This document shows positions 1-6,537 of a stretch of 16,217 nt of DNA, in pieces. Origin of the DNA: Rhodospirillales bacterium (GTDB lineage Bacteria > Pseudomonadota > Alphaproteobacteria > Rhodospirillales > Defluviicoccaceae); NCBI GenBank assembly GCA_026125865.1, contig JAHCKI010000021.1, positions 1 to 16,217 of the forward strand. The letters run 5' to 3'. The notes under the pieces were generated by a model. That model ran no database searches and was not told where the DNA came from. It was given only the letters and a program-made list of their open reading frames with translations. Made by a program: the position numbers and the translations under genes. How positions within the stretch are numbered: the stretch's first letter is position 1; each line of letters begins with the position of its first letter.

Positions 1-1
1 C

Positions 2-625
2 GCAGTGGTCGGCGGCATCTACGGCGGCATCTTCACCCCGACGGAAGGCGCCGCGGTGGGCGCTTTCGCAACCGGCGGGCTGGCCTCCGCCCGCGGCGCG
101 ATGGGGTGGCGCGGACTTCAGCAATGCCTGTTGGGTACGGCCGAAACGACGGCCATGATCTTTCTCGTCCTGCTTGGCGCCGAAATCTTCAATGCCTTCC
201 TGGCGCTGACCCGAATGCCCATGGACGCCGCCGCGATGATTGCCGGTTCCGACATGTCTCCTTTCGCGGTCGTCACGTCCATCTTTCTGCTCTACCTGGT
301 GCTCGGATGCCTGATGGACAGCATGTCCATGATCCTGCTCACGATCCCGATCTTCTTCCCCATCGTGATGTCCCTCGATTTTGGCTTGACCGGCGAGGAA
401 ACGGCGATCTGGTTCGGGATCATTGCGCTCATGGTCGTCGAGCTTGGACTGATCACCCCTCCCGTCGGGCTCAATGTCTTTGTCATCAACCAGTTGGCGC
501 CAGGTGTCAGCATGATGGACACCTTCCGCGGTGTGACACCGTTTTTTCTCGCTGGCGTGGTCCGCGTGATGTTGCACATCTTTTTTCCGGGTTTGACACT
601 GTGGCTGGTGCGTTTGCTTTGGTGA
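2..625 (+). CDS. TRAP transporter large permease, DctM family (C-terminal part; 5' end outside window)
   Basis: Only the last ~207 residues of a protein family that is usually about 430 residues long are present; the reading frame is open to the window edge, so the start lies upstream. The fragment begins in the conserved DctM stretch GGIYGGIFTPTEGAAVGAF and continues through several strongly hydrophobic membrane segments, including one with LITPPVGLNVFV, a pattern typical of the large permease. These proteins are the channel-forming subunit of periplasmic-binding-protein-dependent, ion-driven TRAP uptake systems for carboxylates. The substrate cannot be read from this fragment. The next genes encode 4-hydroxybenzoyl-CoA reductase, so an aromatic or phenylpropenoid acid is a reasonable inference. 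The gene ends 109 nt before hcrC, so cotranscription is possible but not shown. Confidence 0.93.
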   Translation, partial: AVVGGIYGGIFTPTEGAAVGAFATGGLASARGAMGWRGLQQCLLGTAETTAMIFLVLLGAEIFNAFLALTRMPMDAAAMIAGSDMSPFAVVTSIFLLYLVLGCLMDSMSMILLTIPIFFPIVMSLDFGLTGEETAIWFGIIALMVVELGLITPPVGLNVFVINQLAPGVSMMDTFRGVTPFFLAGVVRVMLHIFFPGLTLWLVRLLW

Positions 626-662
626 CATTGCGGAGATGCACAATTCGTACTATTGGTAAGAT

Positions 663-679
663 TGTTCGGGTACCGAACA
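663..679. promoter_or_regulatory. Palindromic operator candidate upstream of hcrC
   Basis: TGTTCGG-gta-CCGAACA is a perfect inverted repeat with 7-nt arms and a 3-nt spacer. It lies in the 109-nt gap between the TRAP permease and hcrC, about 56 nt before the hcrC start codon. Its size and position suit a dimeric repressor or activator. Operators of IclR-type aromatic regulators (PcaU/PobR) also begin with GTTCG, but that resemblance is loose. I could not fix a convincing -35/-10 pair, so the promoter position is open. No regulator gene lies next to it in the window. Confidence 0.4.
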
Positions 680-734
680 TATTGCGATCTCCGAGACGAA
701 AACTTCGGAAACATCGGTATCGGAGACAACGTTG

Positions 735-1205
735 ATGGCGAAAGCGATCCTTACCCTCACGCTCAACGGGCGTCCGCGGGAAGACGCGGTGTCCCATAAC
801 GTCCTGTTGATCGATTACTTACGCGAAATAGCCCACCTCACCGGCACGAAGATGGGGTGCGACGGCGGTGAGTGCGGTGCGTGCACGGTGTTGGTTGATG
901 ACCGCCCGCGACTGTCGTGCATCACGCTTGCCCATTCCGTTGCCGGGAAGCGTGTGGAGACCATCGAGGGGGGAGCGCGCGACGGGCGCCTGTCGCAACT
1001 GCAACGGGCGTTTCACGAACGGCTTGGCTCCCAATGCGGATACTGCACGCCGGGCATGATCATGGCGGCGGAAGGATTGCTCCGGCGCACCCCGAAACCA
1101 TCGACAGAAGAGATCCGCCAAGGACTGAGTGGCAATATTTGTCGCTGCACCGGCTACACCAAGATCATCGAGGCCGTTCGCGTGGCAGCGGGAGACGCGA
1201 CATGA
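735..1205 (+). CDS. hcrC: 4-hydroxybenzoyl-CoA reductase, gamma (small, [2Fe-2S]) subunit
   Basis: This 156-residue iron-sulfur subunit passes electrons from the FAD/[4Fe-4S] subunit to the molybdenum site. The N-terminal plant-type [2Fe-2S] cluster is complete (C42, C47, C50, C62 in GCDGGECGACTVL...SC), and the C-terminal helical-domain cluster is complete (C101, C104, C136, C138 in QCGYCTPGM...NICRCTGY). Length and sequence pattern match HcrC of Thauera aromatica (about 161 residues) as I recall it, not just the xanthine dehydrogenase family in general. I chose the ATG at 735, preceded by GGAG nine nt upstream; a TTG directly before it would add one residue. The stop overlaps the start of hcrA (ATGA), showing translational coupling. 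The symbol rests on the hcrB cysteine loop and on the three genes together. Confidence 0.93.
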   Translation: MAKAILTLTLNGRPREDAVSHNVLLIDYLREIAHLTGTKMGCDGGECGACTVLVDDRPRLSCITLAHSVAGKRVETIEGGARDGRLSQLQRAFHERLGSQCGYCTPGMIMAAEGLLRRTPKPSTEEIRQGLSGNICRCTGYTKIIEAVRVAAGDAT

Positions 1206-3568
1206 ACGACGCTCCACCGGCCCACGCGCCACCCCGCTTGGTGGGTGAGCGGGTGCCACCCCGCTTGGTGGGCGAACGGGTGCCCCTCATCGATGGTGTC
1301 GAAAAGGTCAGCGGCGCGGCGAAATATACGGCCGATTTCACCCACGCCGACGCCCTGGTCGGCCGCATTTGGCGCAGTCCCTACAGTCACGCCGACATCC
1401 TCGACGTCGACGTTTCCGAGGCGCGCGCCCTGCCGGGCGTGGTCGCCGTCCTCACCGGCGATGATTGCGACGTGCCTTTCGGTATTCTGCCCATCGCCCA
1501 GAACGAATATCCGTTGGCGCGCCAGCGAGTACGTTATCGCGGCGATCCCGTTGCGGCGGTCGCCGCGGTCGACGAGGCCACCGCCGAGCGCGCGCTGTCG
1601 CTGATCCGCATGCGCGTGACCCCCCTCCCCGCCTATTGCGACCCCAAGTCTGCGCGCGCACCGGGCGCCGTCCCACTCCACGAAAACCGTCCCGGCAACC
1701 TCGAGCGGGACGTCCATCATCAGTTCGGTGATGTGGATGCCGGTTTCGCGGCGGCGGACATCATTGTCGAGCGGTCCTACGCCTGCGCCGAAGTCACCCA
1801 TGTTCAGATGGAGCCCGATGCCTCCCTCGCCGCGTACGATGCCGAACGCGACCGCATCACGCTGCACACGGTGAGCCAAGTCCCTTACTACGTTCACCTC
1901 AAGGTGGCTCAGTGTCTGGGCATGGACACATCGCAGATCCGCGTCGTCAAGCCGTTCATCGGCGGCGGTTTCGGGCACCGCACCGAGACCCTGAATTTCG
2001 AGATCATCGCCTGCCTGCTCGCGCGGGCGGCGCGTGGCCGGGTGCGGCTCAAGCTGAGCCGCGAAGAAACAATGATCACCCATCGCGGGCGGCCGCGCAC
2101 CGATGTCACGGTGAAGGTGGGCGTGACGCGCGACGGTAAGATAACCGCCTGCACGTGCGAGACGGTTCAAGCGGGCGGCGCCTACGGCGGGTACGGCATC
2201 GTTACGGTTCTCTATGCCGGCTCCCTGCTCAACGCCATCTACGACATCCCCGCGGTCCGCTATGACGGCTATCGCATCTACACCAATACGCCCCCGTGCG
2301 GCGCCATGCGCGGTCATGGTTCGGTCAACGTGCGCTATGCCTTCGAGTCGCTGCTGGACGAGATCGCGCGGGAAATTCAAACGGATCCCATCGAATTGCG
2401 GCGGCGCAACCTGTTGCGGGCGCCGCTGCGAACCATCAACGACCTGATGGTCGAGTCCTACGGACTGCCCGCATGCCTCGACTATGTGGAACAGGCATCG
2501 GGATGGCGCGAACGACGCGGCCGCCTTCCCAAGGGCAAGGGCCTCGGCATCGCCTGTTCGCACTACGTCAGCGGCGCGGCGAAGCCGGTGCACTGGACCG
2601 GTGAGCCCCACGCCGTGGTCAATCTCAAGCTGGACTTCGACGGCGGCATCACGCTGCTCACCGGCGCCGCCGACATCGGCCAGGGATCATCGACCATCCT
2701 CGCGCAGATCGTCGGCGACGTGCTCGGCCTCGACCTGTCCCGGCTTACCGTCGTCGCCAACGACAGCCGCATCACCCCGAAGGACAACGGATCGTATTCC
2801 TCCCGCGTCACCTTCATGGTCGGCAATGCGGCGCTCGAAGCGGCCAAAAACCTGAAAACGCTGCTCGTCGCCGCAGCCGCCCGCAAACTCGAGGCGCAGC
2901 CTGGGGACATCGAATGCCTTGGCGAAGTCTATCGCGTCCGCGGCAGCCAGGATCCCGGGCTCCCGTTCGGCGCCGTGGTCAAAGAGGCCTTGGCGGAAAG
3001 CGGCACGATCACCGTCAAGGGCACGTTCATGGTGCCGCGCAAATACCAGGGCGGGTCCTACCGGGGCGCCGCCGTCGGTCCCAGCATGGCCTACTCGTAC
3101 GCCGCGGCAGTGGCCGAGGTCACCATCGACGAAGACAGCGGACGCGTCACCGTCGACAAGGTGTGGGCCGCCCACGACTGCGGCTACGCGCTCAATCCCC
3201 TGTCCGTGGAAGGCCAGGTGCAGGGCGCGGTGTGGATGGGGCTGGGCCAGGCGCTCAGCGAGGAAATCCGCTACCATGACGGGCTGCCGGTTGCCGCCAA
3301 CATGATCGACTACCGGGTTCCGACGATCGTCGAGTCGCCGGATATCGAGGTTAAAATCGTCGAAAGCGTCGATCCCAACGGGCCGTTCGGCGCCAAGGAG
3401 GCGAGCGAGGGCGCGCTTGCCAGCGTCATACCGGCGGTCGCCAACGCCGTCTACGACGCCATCGGGATACGCCTGCGCGAAACGCCGATGACGCCCGACC
3501 GTGTGCTTGCCGCCATCGAACGGCACGAACGGGCGCAACGGCGCAACCGGCCGGGAAGGGCCGCCTGA
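1202..3568 (+). CDS. hcrA: 4-hydroxybenzoyl-CoA reductase, alpha (molybdopterin catalytic) subunit
   Basis: The 788-residue catalytic subunit belongs to the xanthine oxidase family. In the reductase it removes the phenolic hydroxyl of 4-hydroxybenzoyl-CoA as water, giving benzoyl-CoA, with reduced ferredoxin as donor. Visible cofactor motifs are GGGFGHRTE (from residue 254), GAMRGHGS (from 367), GAADIGQG (from 488) and GPFGAKEASEG, whose E733 matches the family's catalytic glutamate next to molybdenum. Stretches such as KHW/VHWTGEPHA-VNLKLDFDGG and DNGSYSSRVTFMVGNA agree with Thauera HcrA as I remember it, so a related dehydrogenase is less likely. The ATG at 1202 overlaps the hcrC stop and has GGGAG seven nt upstream. 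The N terminus is unusual: PPRLVGERV occurs twice in tandem, making the protein slightly longer than the usual ~770 residues. The stop overlaps the hcrB ATG by one base (TGATG). Confidence 0.93.
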   Translation: MNDAPPAHAPPRLVGERVPPRLVGERVPLIDGVEKVSGAAKYTADFTHADALVGRIWRSPYSHADILDVDVSEARALPGVVAVLTGDDCDVPFGILPIAQNEYPLARQRVRYRGDPVAAVAAVDEATAERALSLIRMRVTPLPAYCDPKSARAPGAVPLHENRPGNLERDVHHQFGDVDAGFAAADIIVERSYACAEVTHVQMEPDASLAAYDAERDRITLHTVSQVPYYVHLKVAQCLGMDTSQIRVVKPFIGGGFGHRTETLNFEIIACLLARAARGRVRLKLSREETMITHRGRPRTDVTVKVGVTRDGKITACTCETVQAGGAYGGYGIVTVLYAGSLLNAIYDIPAVRYDGYRIYTNTPPCGAMRGHGSVNVRYAFESLLDEIAREIQTDPIELRRRNLLRAPLRTINDLMVESYGLPACLDYVEQASGWRERRGRLPKGKGLGIACSHYVSGAAKPVHWTGEPHAVVNLKLDFDGGITLLTGAADIGQGSSTILAQIVGDVLGLDLSRLTVVANDSRITPKDNGSYSSRVTFMVGNAALEAAKNLKTLLVAAAARKLEAQPGDIECLGEVYRVRGSQDPGLPFGAVVKEALAESGTITVKGTFMVPRKYQGGSYRGAAVGPSMAYSYAAAVAEVTIDEDSGRVTVDKVWAAHDCGYALNPLSVEGQVQGAVWMGLGQALSEEIRYHDGLPVAANMIDYRVPTIVESPDIEVKIVESVDPNGPFGAKEASEGALASVIPAVANAVYDAIGIRLRETPMTPDRVLAAIERHERAQRRNRPGRAA
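1228..1281 (+). repeat. 27-bp in-frame tandem duplication at the start of hcrA
   Basis: Positions 1228-1254 and 1255-1281 are adjacent 27-nt copies differing at two positions (ggTgaG versus ggCgaA). Each copy encodes nine residues (PPRLVGERV plus phase), so the reading frame is kept. One change is silent at the glycine codon and the other at the glutamate/arginine junction also keeps the amino acid, so the copies give identical peptides. The duplication lies before the first conserved stretch (PLIDGVEKVSGAAKYTAD) and is probably a tolerated slippage event. Confidence 0.9.
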
Positions 3569-4551
3569 TGGAGTTCATGCCGGAATTCCGTGTCCTTCGC
3601 CCGGCCTCGGTTGAGGACGCCGTCGCCGCCCGGCGCGACGATCCCGATGCCTGCCTGCTTGCAGGCGGGACCGACCTTGTACCCAACATCCGCCGCGGTA
3701 TCGTCGCACCGCGCACCATCGTCGACGTGTCCGAGGTCGCCGAGATGCGGGACATCCGGGAACGCGACGGCGAGGTTCGTATCGGCGCTTCCGTCACCCT
3801 CGCCGAATTGATCGAGCATCCGATCATTCGACAGAGATTTTCGGTTCTGGTCCAGGCCGCGAGCGAGGTTGCAGCGAGCAGCCACCGCCAGGTCGCGACG
3901 GTCGGCGGCAATCTCTGCCTCGACACCCGCTGCGTCTATTACAACCAGAGCGAATGGTGGCGGCGTAGCAACGACTACTGTTTCAAGCACCAGGGCGAGA
4001 TTTGCCACGTGGCGCCCAAGACCGTCGCCTGCTTCGCGGCGTACAGCGGCGATCTGGCTCCCGCTTTCATCGTGCTCGATGGCGCCGTTGAGGTCGCCGG
4101 GCCCGATGGCAACCGCGTCATGCCCCTCCCCGAGATGTACCGCGACGACGGCCGCGATCACCTGCGCCTCGGCCCCGGTGAGATGGTCGTGGCGGTTCGC
4201 GTGCCGGCCGCGGACTCATGGCACTGCGGCTACGTCAAGGCGCGGGTGCGAAGCGCCATCGATTTCCCCCTCGCCGGCGTTGCCGCCGCGGTCAAGCTGC
4301 AAGCCGGATCGCTCGCCGGCCTGCGCGTCGCCCTCACCGGCACGAACGCGATGCCGCTTCTCCTGCAAGGGACGGAAGACCTTGTCGGGGCGCCGCTCGA
4401 CGACGACGCCATCGACCGCCTCGTCGCCCTGATCCCAAAGCAGATCCAACCCATGACCAGCACGGTCACACCCCCCGGATACCGCCGCCGCGTCGTCGCC
4501 AACATGACCCGAACCTTGCTCCGCCGATTATCGGCGGAGGCGCGTCGGTAG
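3568..4551 (+). CDS. hcrB: 4-hydroxybenzoyl-CoA reductase, beta (FAD and [4Fe-4S]) subunit
   Basis: This 327-residue FAD-binding subunit is the electron entry point of the complex. FAD motifs are LLAGGTD (residues 30-36) and TVGGNLCLDTRC (111-122). Between residues 122 and 155 lies an insertion absent from ordinary CO dehydrogenase/xanthine dehydrogenase medium subunits. Its cysteines C122, C138, C146 and C155 have the same spacing (16, 8, 9) as the ligands of the extra [4Fe-4S] cluster of Thauera 4-hydroxybenzoyl-CoA reductase. The text around them (YYNQSEWWRRSNDYC, CHVAPK, FAAYSGDLAPAF) is characteristic of HcrB. The extra cluster lets the enzyme accept low-potential electrons and work as a reductase. 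The ATG overlaps the hcrA stop by one base and follows a GGGAAGGG purine stretch. This is the strongest evidence for the identity of the whole three-gene set. Confidence 0.95.
   Translation: MEFMPEFRVLRPASVEDAVAARRDDPDACLLAGGTDLVPNIRRGIVAPRTIVDVSEVAEMRDIRERDGEVRIGASVTLAELIEHPIIRQRFSVLVQAASEVAASSHRQVATVGGNLCLDTRCVYYNQSEWWRRSNDYCFKHQGEICHVAPKTVACFAAYSGDLAPAFIVLDGAVEVAGPDGNRVMPLPEMYRDDGRDHLRLGPGEMVVAVRVPAADSWHCGYVKARVRSAIDFPLAGVAAAVKLQAGSLAGLRVALTGTNAMPLLLQGTEDLVGAPLDDDAIDRLVALIPKQIQPMTSTVTPPGYRRRVVANMTRTLLRRLSAEARR
4519..4539. repeat. Perfect inverted repeat inside the 3' end of hcrB
   Basis: CTCCGCCGAT-t-ATCGGCGGAG is a perfect 10-bp inverted repeat around one central base, 10 nt before the end of hcrB. 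As RNA the middle would open into a short loop. It has no following T-run, so it is not a clear terminator. It could protect the 3' end of the hcr transcript or be a small repeat, or it may be chance in GC-rich coding sequence. Confidence 0.5.
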
Positions 4552-4559
4552 TTCGGAGA

Positions 4560-4578
4560 AAAGGCGCAATACGCCTTT
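4560..4578. terminator. Possible hairpin terminator between convergent genes
   Basis: AAAGGCG-caata-CGCCTTT is a 7-bp stem with a 5-nt loop in the 67-nt gap between hcrB (+) and the VOC gene (-). Read on the minus strand the stem is followed by a short T-run (CGCCTTTTC), which suits weak termination of the VOC transcript. On the plus strand there is no T-tract. The convergent arrangement makes a shared terminator plausible, but the stem is short. Confidence 0.4.
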
Positions 4579-4618
4579 GGCTATTCCGCCAAATGTTGGC
4601 TGCGCGATCGCAACCGGA

Positions 4619-5167
4619 TCACGGGGTTTCGGACGGTTGTCCCGGGTACCATTCCTCGGGGTCCGGCAGCACGAAGTCGGGGGGAATGTCGAAGATCTCG
4701 AAGGTGGTCGTAGTGTCGCCCTCCGTCTCGAAATAGGCGTAGGGAACCTGCCCCTCCCAGAGGCCGGACTGAATCATCTGATAGCCGTGCGCCGCGAACC
4801 CATCCAGCCGTTGCTGCCAGGGCATGCCGTTGCAACCGAAGGCGACGTGATGGATGCCTTCACCGTGCCGTTCCAAAAACTCCTCATAGATGTTCGGCCC
4901 GCTCAACGGTTGGACGATTTCCCACATCATGCTTCCGGAGAACGCGAGGCCGAGCCGCATCGAGTAGCTCGCTGGCTTCCCGCGGTAGACCAAGTCCTGA
5001 ACGTTGTCGGGACCAAACGTGTAGACCCGCCACGGGCCGATCCCAGCCCGAACCAGCCCCTCCATGGTTCTCCGGAAGTCCCGGGTGACCACGCAGATCT
5101 GGATGTTGTCGCCGAGAAAGCTGTTGCTGAGGGTATTGGCGCCGGTAACGGTCGGCAGATCGGACAT
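4619..5167 (-). CDS. VOC (glyoxalase/epimerase-fold) family protein
   Basis: A 182-residue protein of the vicinal-oxygen-chelate superfamily, closest in layout to methylmalonyl-CoA epimerase-like single-chain members. The two paired beta-alpha-beta-beta-beta modules are visible: DNIQICVVTRDF...GIGPWRVYTF and, in the second half, GEGIHHVAF...GYQMIQSG...YFETEG...TFEIFD. Candidate metal ligands in the standard positions are Q23, E83 (MWEIVQP), H107 (second His of IHHVAF) and E157 (FEIFD). The substrate cannot be assigned; such proteins act as epimerases, lyases or ring-cleaving dioxygenases. The start is supported by a strong GAGGAGGAA ribosome-binding site six to seven nt upstream. It is a monocistronic minus-strand gene convergent with hcrB, so a link with aromatic degradation is only positional. 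Confidence 0.85.
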   Translation of the reverse strand: MSDLPTVTGANTLSNSFLGDNIQICVVTRDFRRTMEGLVRAGIGPWRVYTFGPDNVQDLVYRGKPASYSMRLGLAFSGSMMWEIVQPLSGPNIYEEFLERHGEGIHHVAFGCNGMPWQQRLDGFAAHGYQMIQSGLWEGQVPYAYFETEGDTTTTFEIFDIPPDFVLPDPEEWYPGQPSETP

Positions 5168-5297
5168 GACGGTTCCTCCTCTCCGGATGCACGTTGCGAA
5201 ATCGGACCGGGTATCAATCCCGAGTTACCCGATTTCATCACGATTGGCTCGGCCCGTCCATCGGCTTCCACCGACCGAGGAGACGGAATTCAACGCG

Positions 5298-5454
5298 TGC
5301 CGGCAGCGTCGATTTTGGGAGCACGCGCTCAGGGATGACGCGGACTTTGCCGCGCATCCGGACGACGTCCATGTCAATCCGGTCGAGCACGAACTCGCCG
5401 CCTCCCCCCGTCGAATAACTGTACTCGATGTTCCTCGATTGCGTCGAACGCTGG
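5298..5454 (+). pseudogene. Remnant of REP-associated/IS200-like Y1 transposase (C-terminal fragment 1)
   Basis: In one frame positions 5298-5390 read CRQRRFWEHALRDDADF and then HPDDVHVNPVEHELAAS, the familiar tail of REP-associated tyrosine transposases (RQRRFWEHxIRDExDF...HxDYxHxNPVKHGLV). There is no N-terminal part with the HUH site or catalytic tyrosine and no start codon, so it is dead. A DNA alignment with the second remnant (12125-12300) shows a one-base indel after the SPR codons that shifts the frame; the DNA similarity (gatgttcctc...cgtcgaacgc) continues to about 5454 and stops where the first palindrome begins. The preceding ~130 nt (5168-5297) contain nothing I recognise. Confidence 0.75.
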
Positions 5455-5504
5455 CTAGAGCAAAATGCGATCAGGTCGAGTCACCTGATCGCATTTTGCT
5501 CTAG
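5455..5504. repeat. 50-bp perfect palindrome, copy 1 of a REP-like repeat
   Basis: Two 22-nt arms (5455-5476 and 5483-5504) are exactly reverse-complementary around the 6-nt loop cgagtc. The outer arm starts CTAGAGCA and the inner part contains GCGATCAGGT. It sits exactly at the end of the transposase remnant and 62 nt beyond the stop of the DMT exporter gene, which reads toward it. It could fold into a very stable RNA hairpin in the exporter transcript. Long palindromes with TAGAGCA ends are common dispersed repeats in alphaproteobacteria, to my knowledge. Confidence 0.9.
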
Positions 5505-5516
5505 ATTCTAAAGATA

Positions 5517-5568
5517 TAGAGCACGACCGCGCGATCAGATTGACCCAATCTGATCGCGCCGTGCTCTA
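5517..5568. repeat. Imperfect 52-bp palindrome, copy 2 of the same repeat family
   Basis: Outer arms TAGAGCACG (5517-5525) and CGTGCTCTA (5560-5568) enclose inner 14-nt arms (5529-5542 and 5546-5559; GCGCGATCAGATTG and its complement) around the loop acc, with a 3-nt bulge acc at 5526-5528. It shares TAGAGCA at the outside and GCGATCAG inside with copy 1, so the two are diverged members of one family separated by 12 nt. Its right end contains the stop codon of the DMT exporter gene, so it may double as that gene's 3'-end structure. Confidence 0.85.
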
Positions 5569-6537
5569 AACTATGTTGGTCCGGCTGAATATCTTCGCCA
5601 AGCGCTTCCAGTTGGCTTCCACGACGACCGATGCGCAGATCACGAAGATCGCCAGCATTTGGGCCGTGGTCACCGATTGCGCGAGAAACGTCACGGCCAG
5701 CAACGTGGCAATCACCGGCTTTAGAAAGAACAGGTAACTGCCGCGGGTAATGTCCGGCACCGCGGCGAGGCCGCCGATCCACAGGAACTGTGTGATCGTC
5801 GTATTGTAGAACGCGATGACGAGAAGCGCCGCCAGCGCTCCGGCGTCGAGTGCGGTGAGCCGCCCTGGCCCGACCCATAGGTCCCAGCTCACGCCGACGA
5901 GCAGCCAAAGGCCGATGCCACCCAGCATCATGGTGATGGCGGTGATGCGAAGTGCCCCGTACTCGGCGATGATCGGACGAACCAAGACCGTATAGGTACC
6001 CACGGCAGCCGCACACGCAAACGCCAGCAGTACGCCGAACAAACTATCGGCGCCACCCGCGAGGTCGAACAGATAGCCGTCTGTTACCAGCAGCGCCACA
6101 CCAATGACGGCGGCTGTACCGGTGACCATCTTGGCGACGCCGATCGGTTCTCGGTTGCGCCACAGGTTGGCGAGTCCAACGAAGATCGGGATCGTCGTCA
6201 CCGCCGTCGCCACCTGCGGCACCGTCGCGAAGTCGAGGGACCAGTGGAACAGCAGGTAGCCGACGGTGACACCGAGCGCAGAAAGTATCACAAGGTGCAA
6301 GGCATGGGTGCGGAATGGGGCGATCAGATCACGGCTGTCTTTGAACAACAAGGCTAGCCCGACCAACCCGAGCCCGCCGAGGATAAACCGCCACACCGAC
6401 AACTCCGGCCCACCGACGCCGGATAGAACGGCGACGAATTCCGACGAGGCGTGGCCGCAGACGCCGACGAACACCGCGAGATAAGCGATCCAGGCATGCC
6501 GCCGCCAGAGCGAGAGGTTCGGTGCGGACCCGTTCAA
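5566..6537 (-). CDS. DMT-superfamily exporter, EamA family
   Basis: A 323-residue inner-membrane protein with about ten hydrophobic segments in two homologous EamA halves (roughly residues 15-150 and 165-305), the layout of drug/metabolite transporters that export amino acids or metabolites or take up small solutes. Typical elements are SVWRFILGGLGLV in the first half and YNTTITQFLWIGGLAAVPDITRGSYLFFLKPVIATLLA in the second. The substrate is not predictable. The only good start is a TTG whose last bases form the TGA stop of the preceding hydrolase gene (TTGA), so translation is probably coupled. The stop codon lies inside palindrome copy 2. It is the second gene of a two-gene operon. Confidence 0.88.
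   Translation of the reverse strand: MNGSAPNLSLWRRHAWIAYLAVFVGVCGHASSEFVAVLSGVGGPELSVWRFILGGLGLVGLALLFKDSRDLIAPFRTHALHLVILSALGVTVGYLLFHWSLDFATVPQVATAVTTIPIFVGLANLWRNREPIGVAKMVTGTAAVIGVALLVTDGYLFDLAGGADSLFGVLLAFACAAAVGTYTVLVRPIIAEYGALRITAITMMLGGIGLWLLVGVSWDLWVGPGRLTALDAGALAALLVIAFYNTTITQFLWIGGLAAVPDITRGSYLFFLKPVIATLLAVTFLAQSVTTAQMLAIFVICASVVVEANWKRLAKIFSRTNIV

Noticed and set aside
1154..2611. Long open frames on the minus strand opposite hcrA, such as 1154-2611 and 2687-3538.
   Set aside because: They are shadow frames of a GC-rich coding gene; the plus strand encodes clear molybdenum-hydroxylase motifs throughout.
4519..4539. Strong hairpin at the end of hcrB as the hcr operon terminator.
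   Set aside because: It lies inside the coding sequence and lacks a T-tract; listed only as an inverted repeat.
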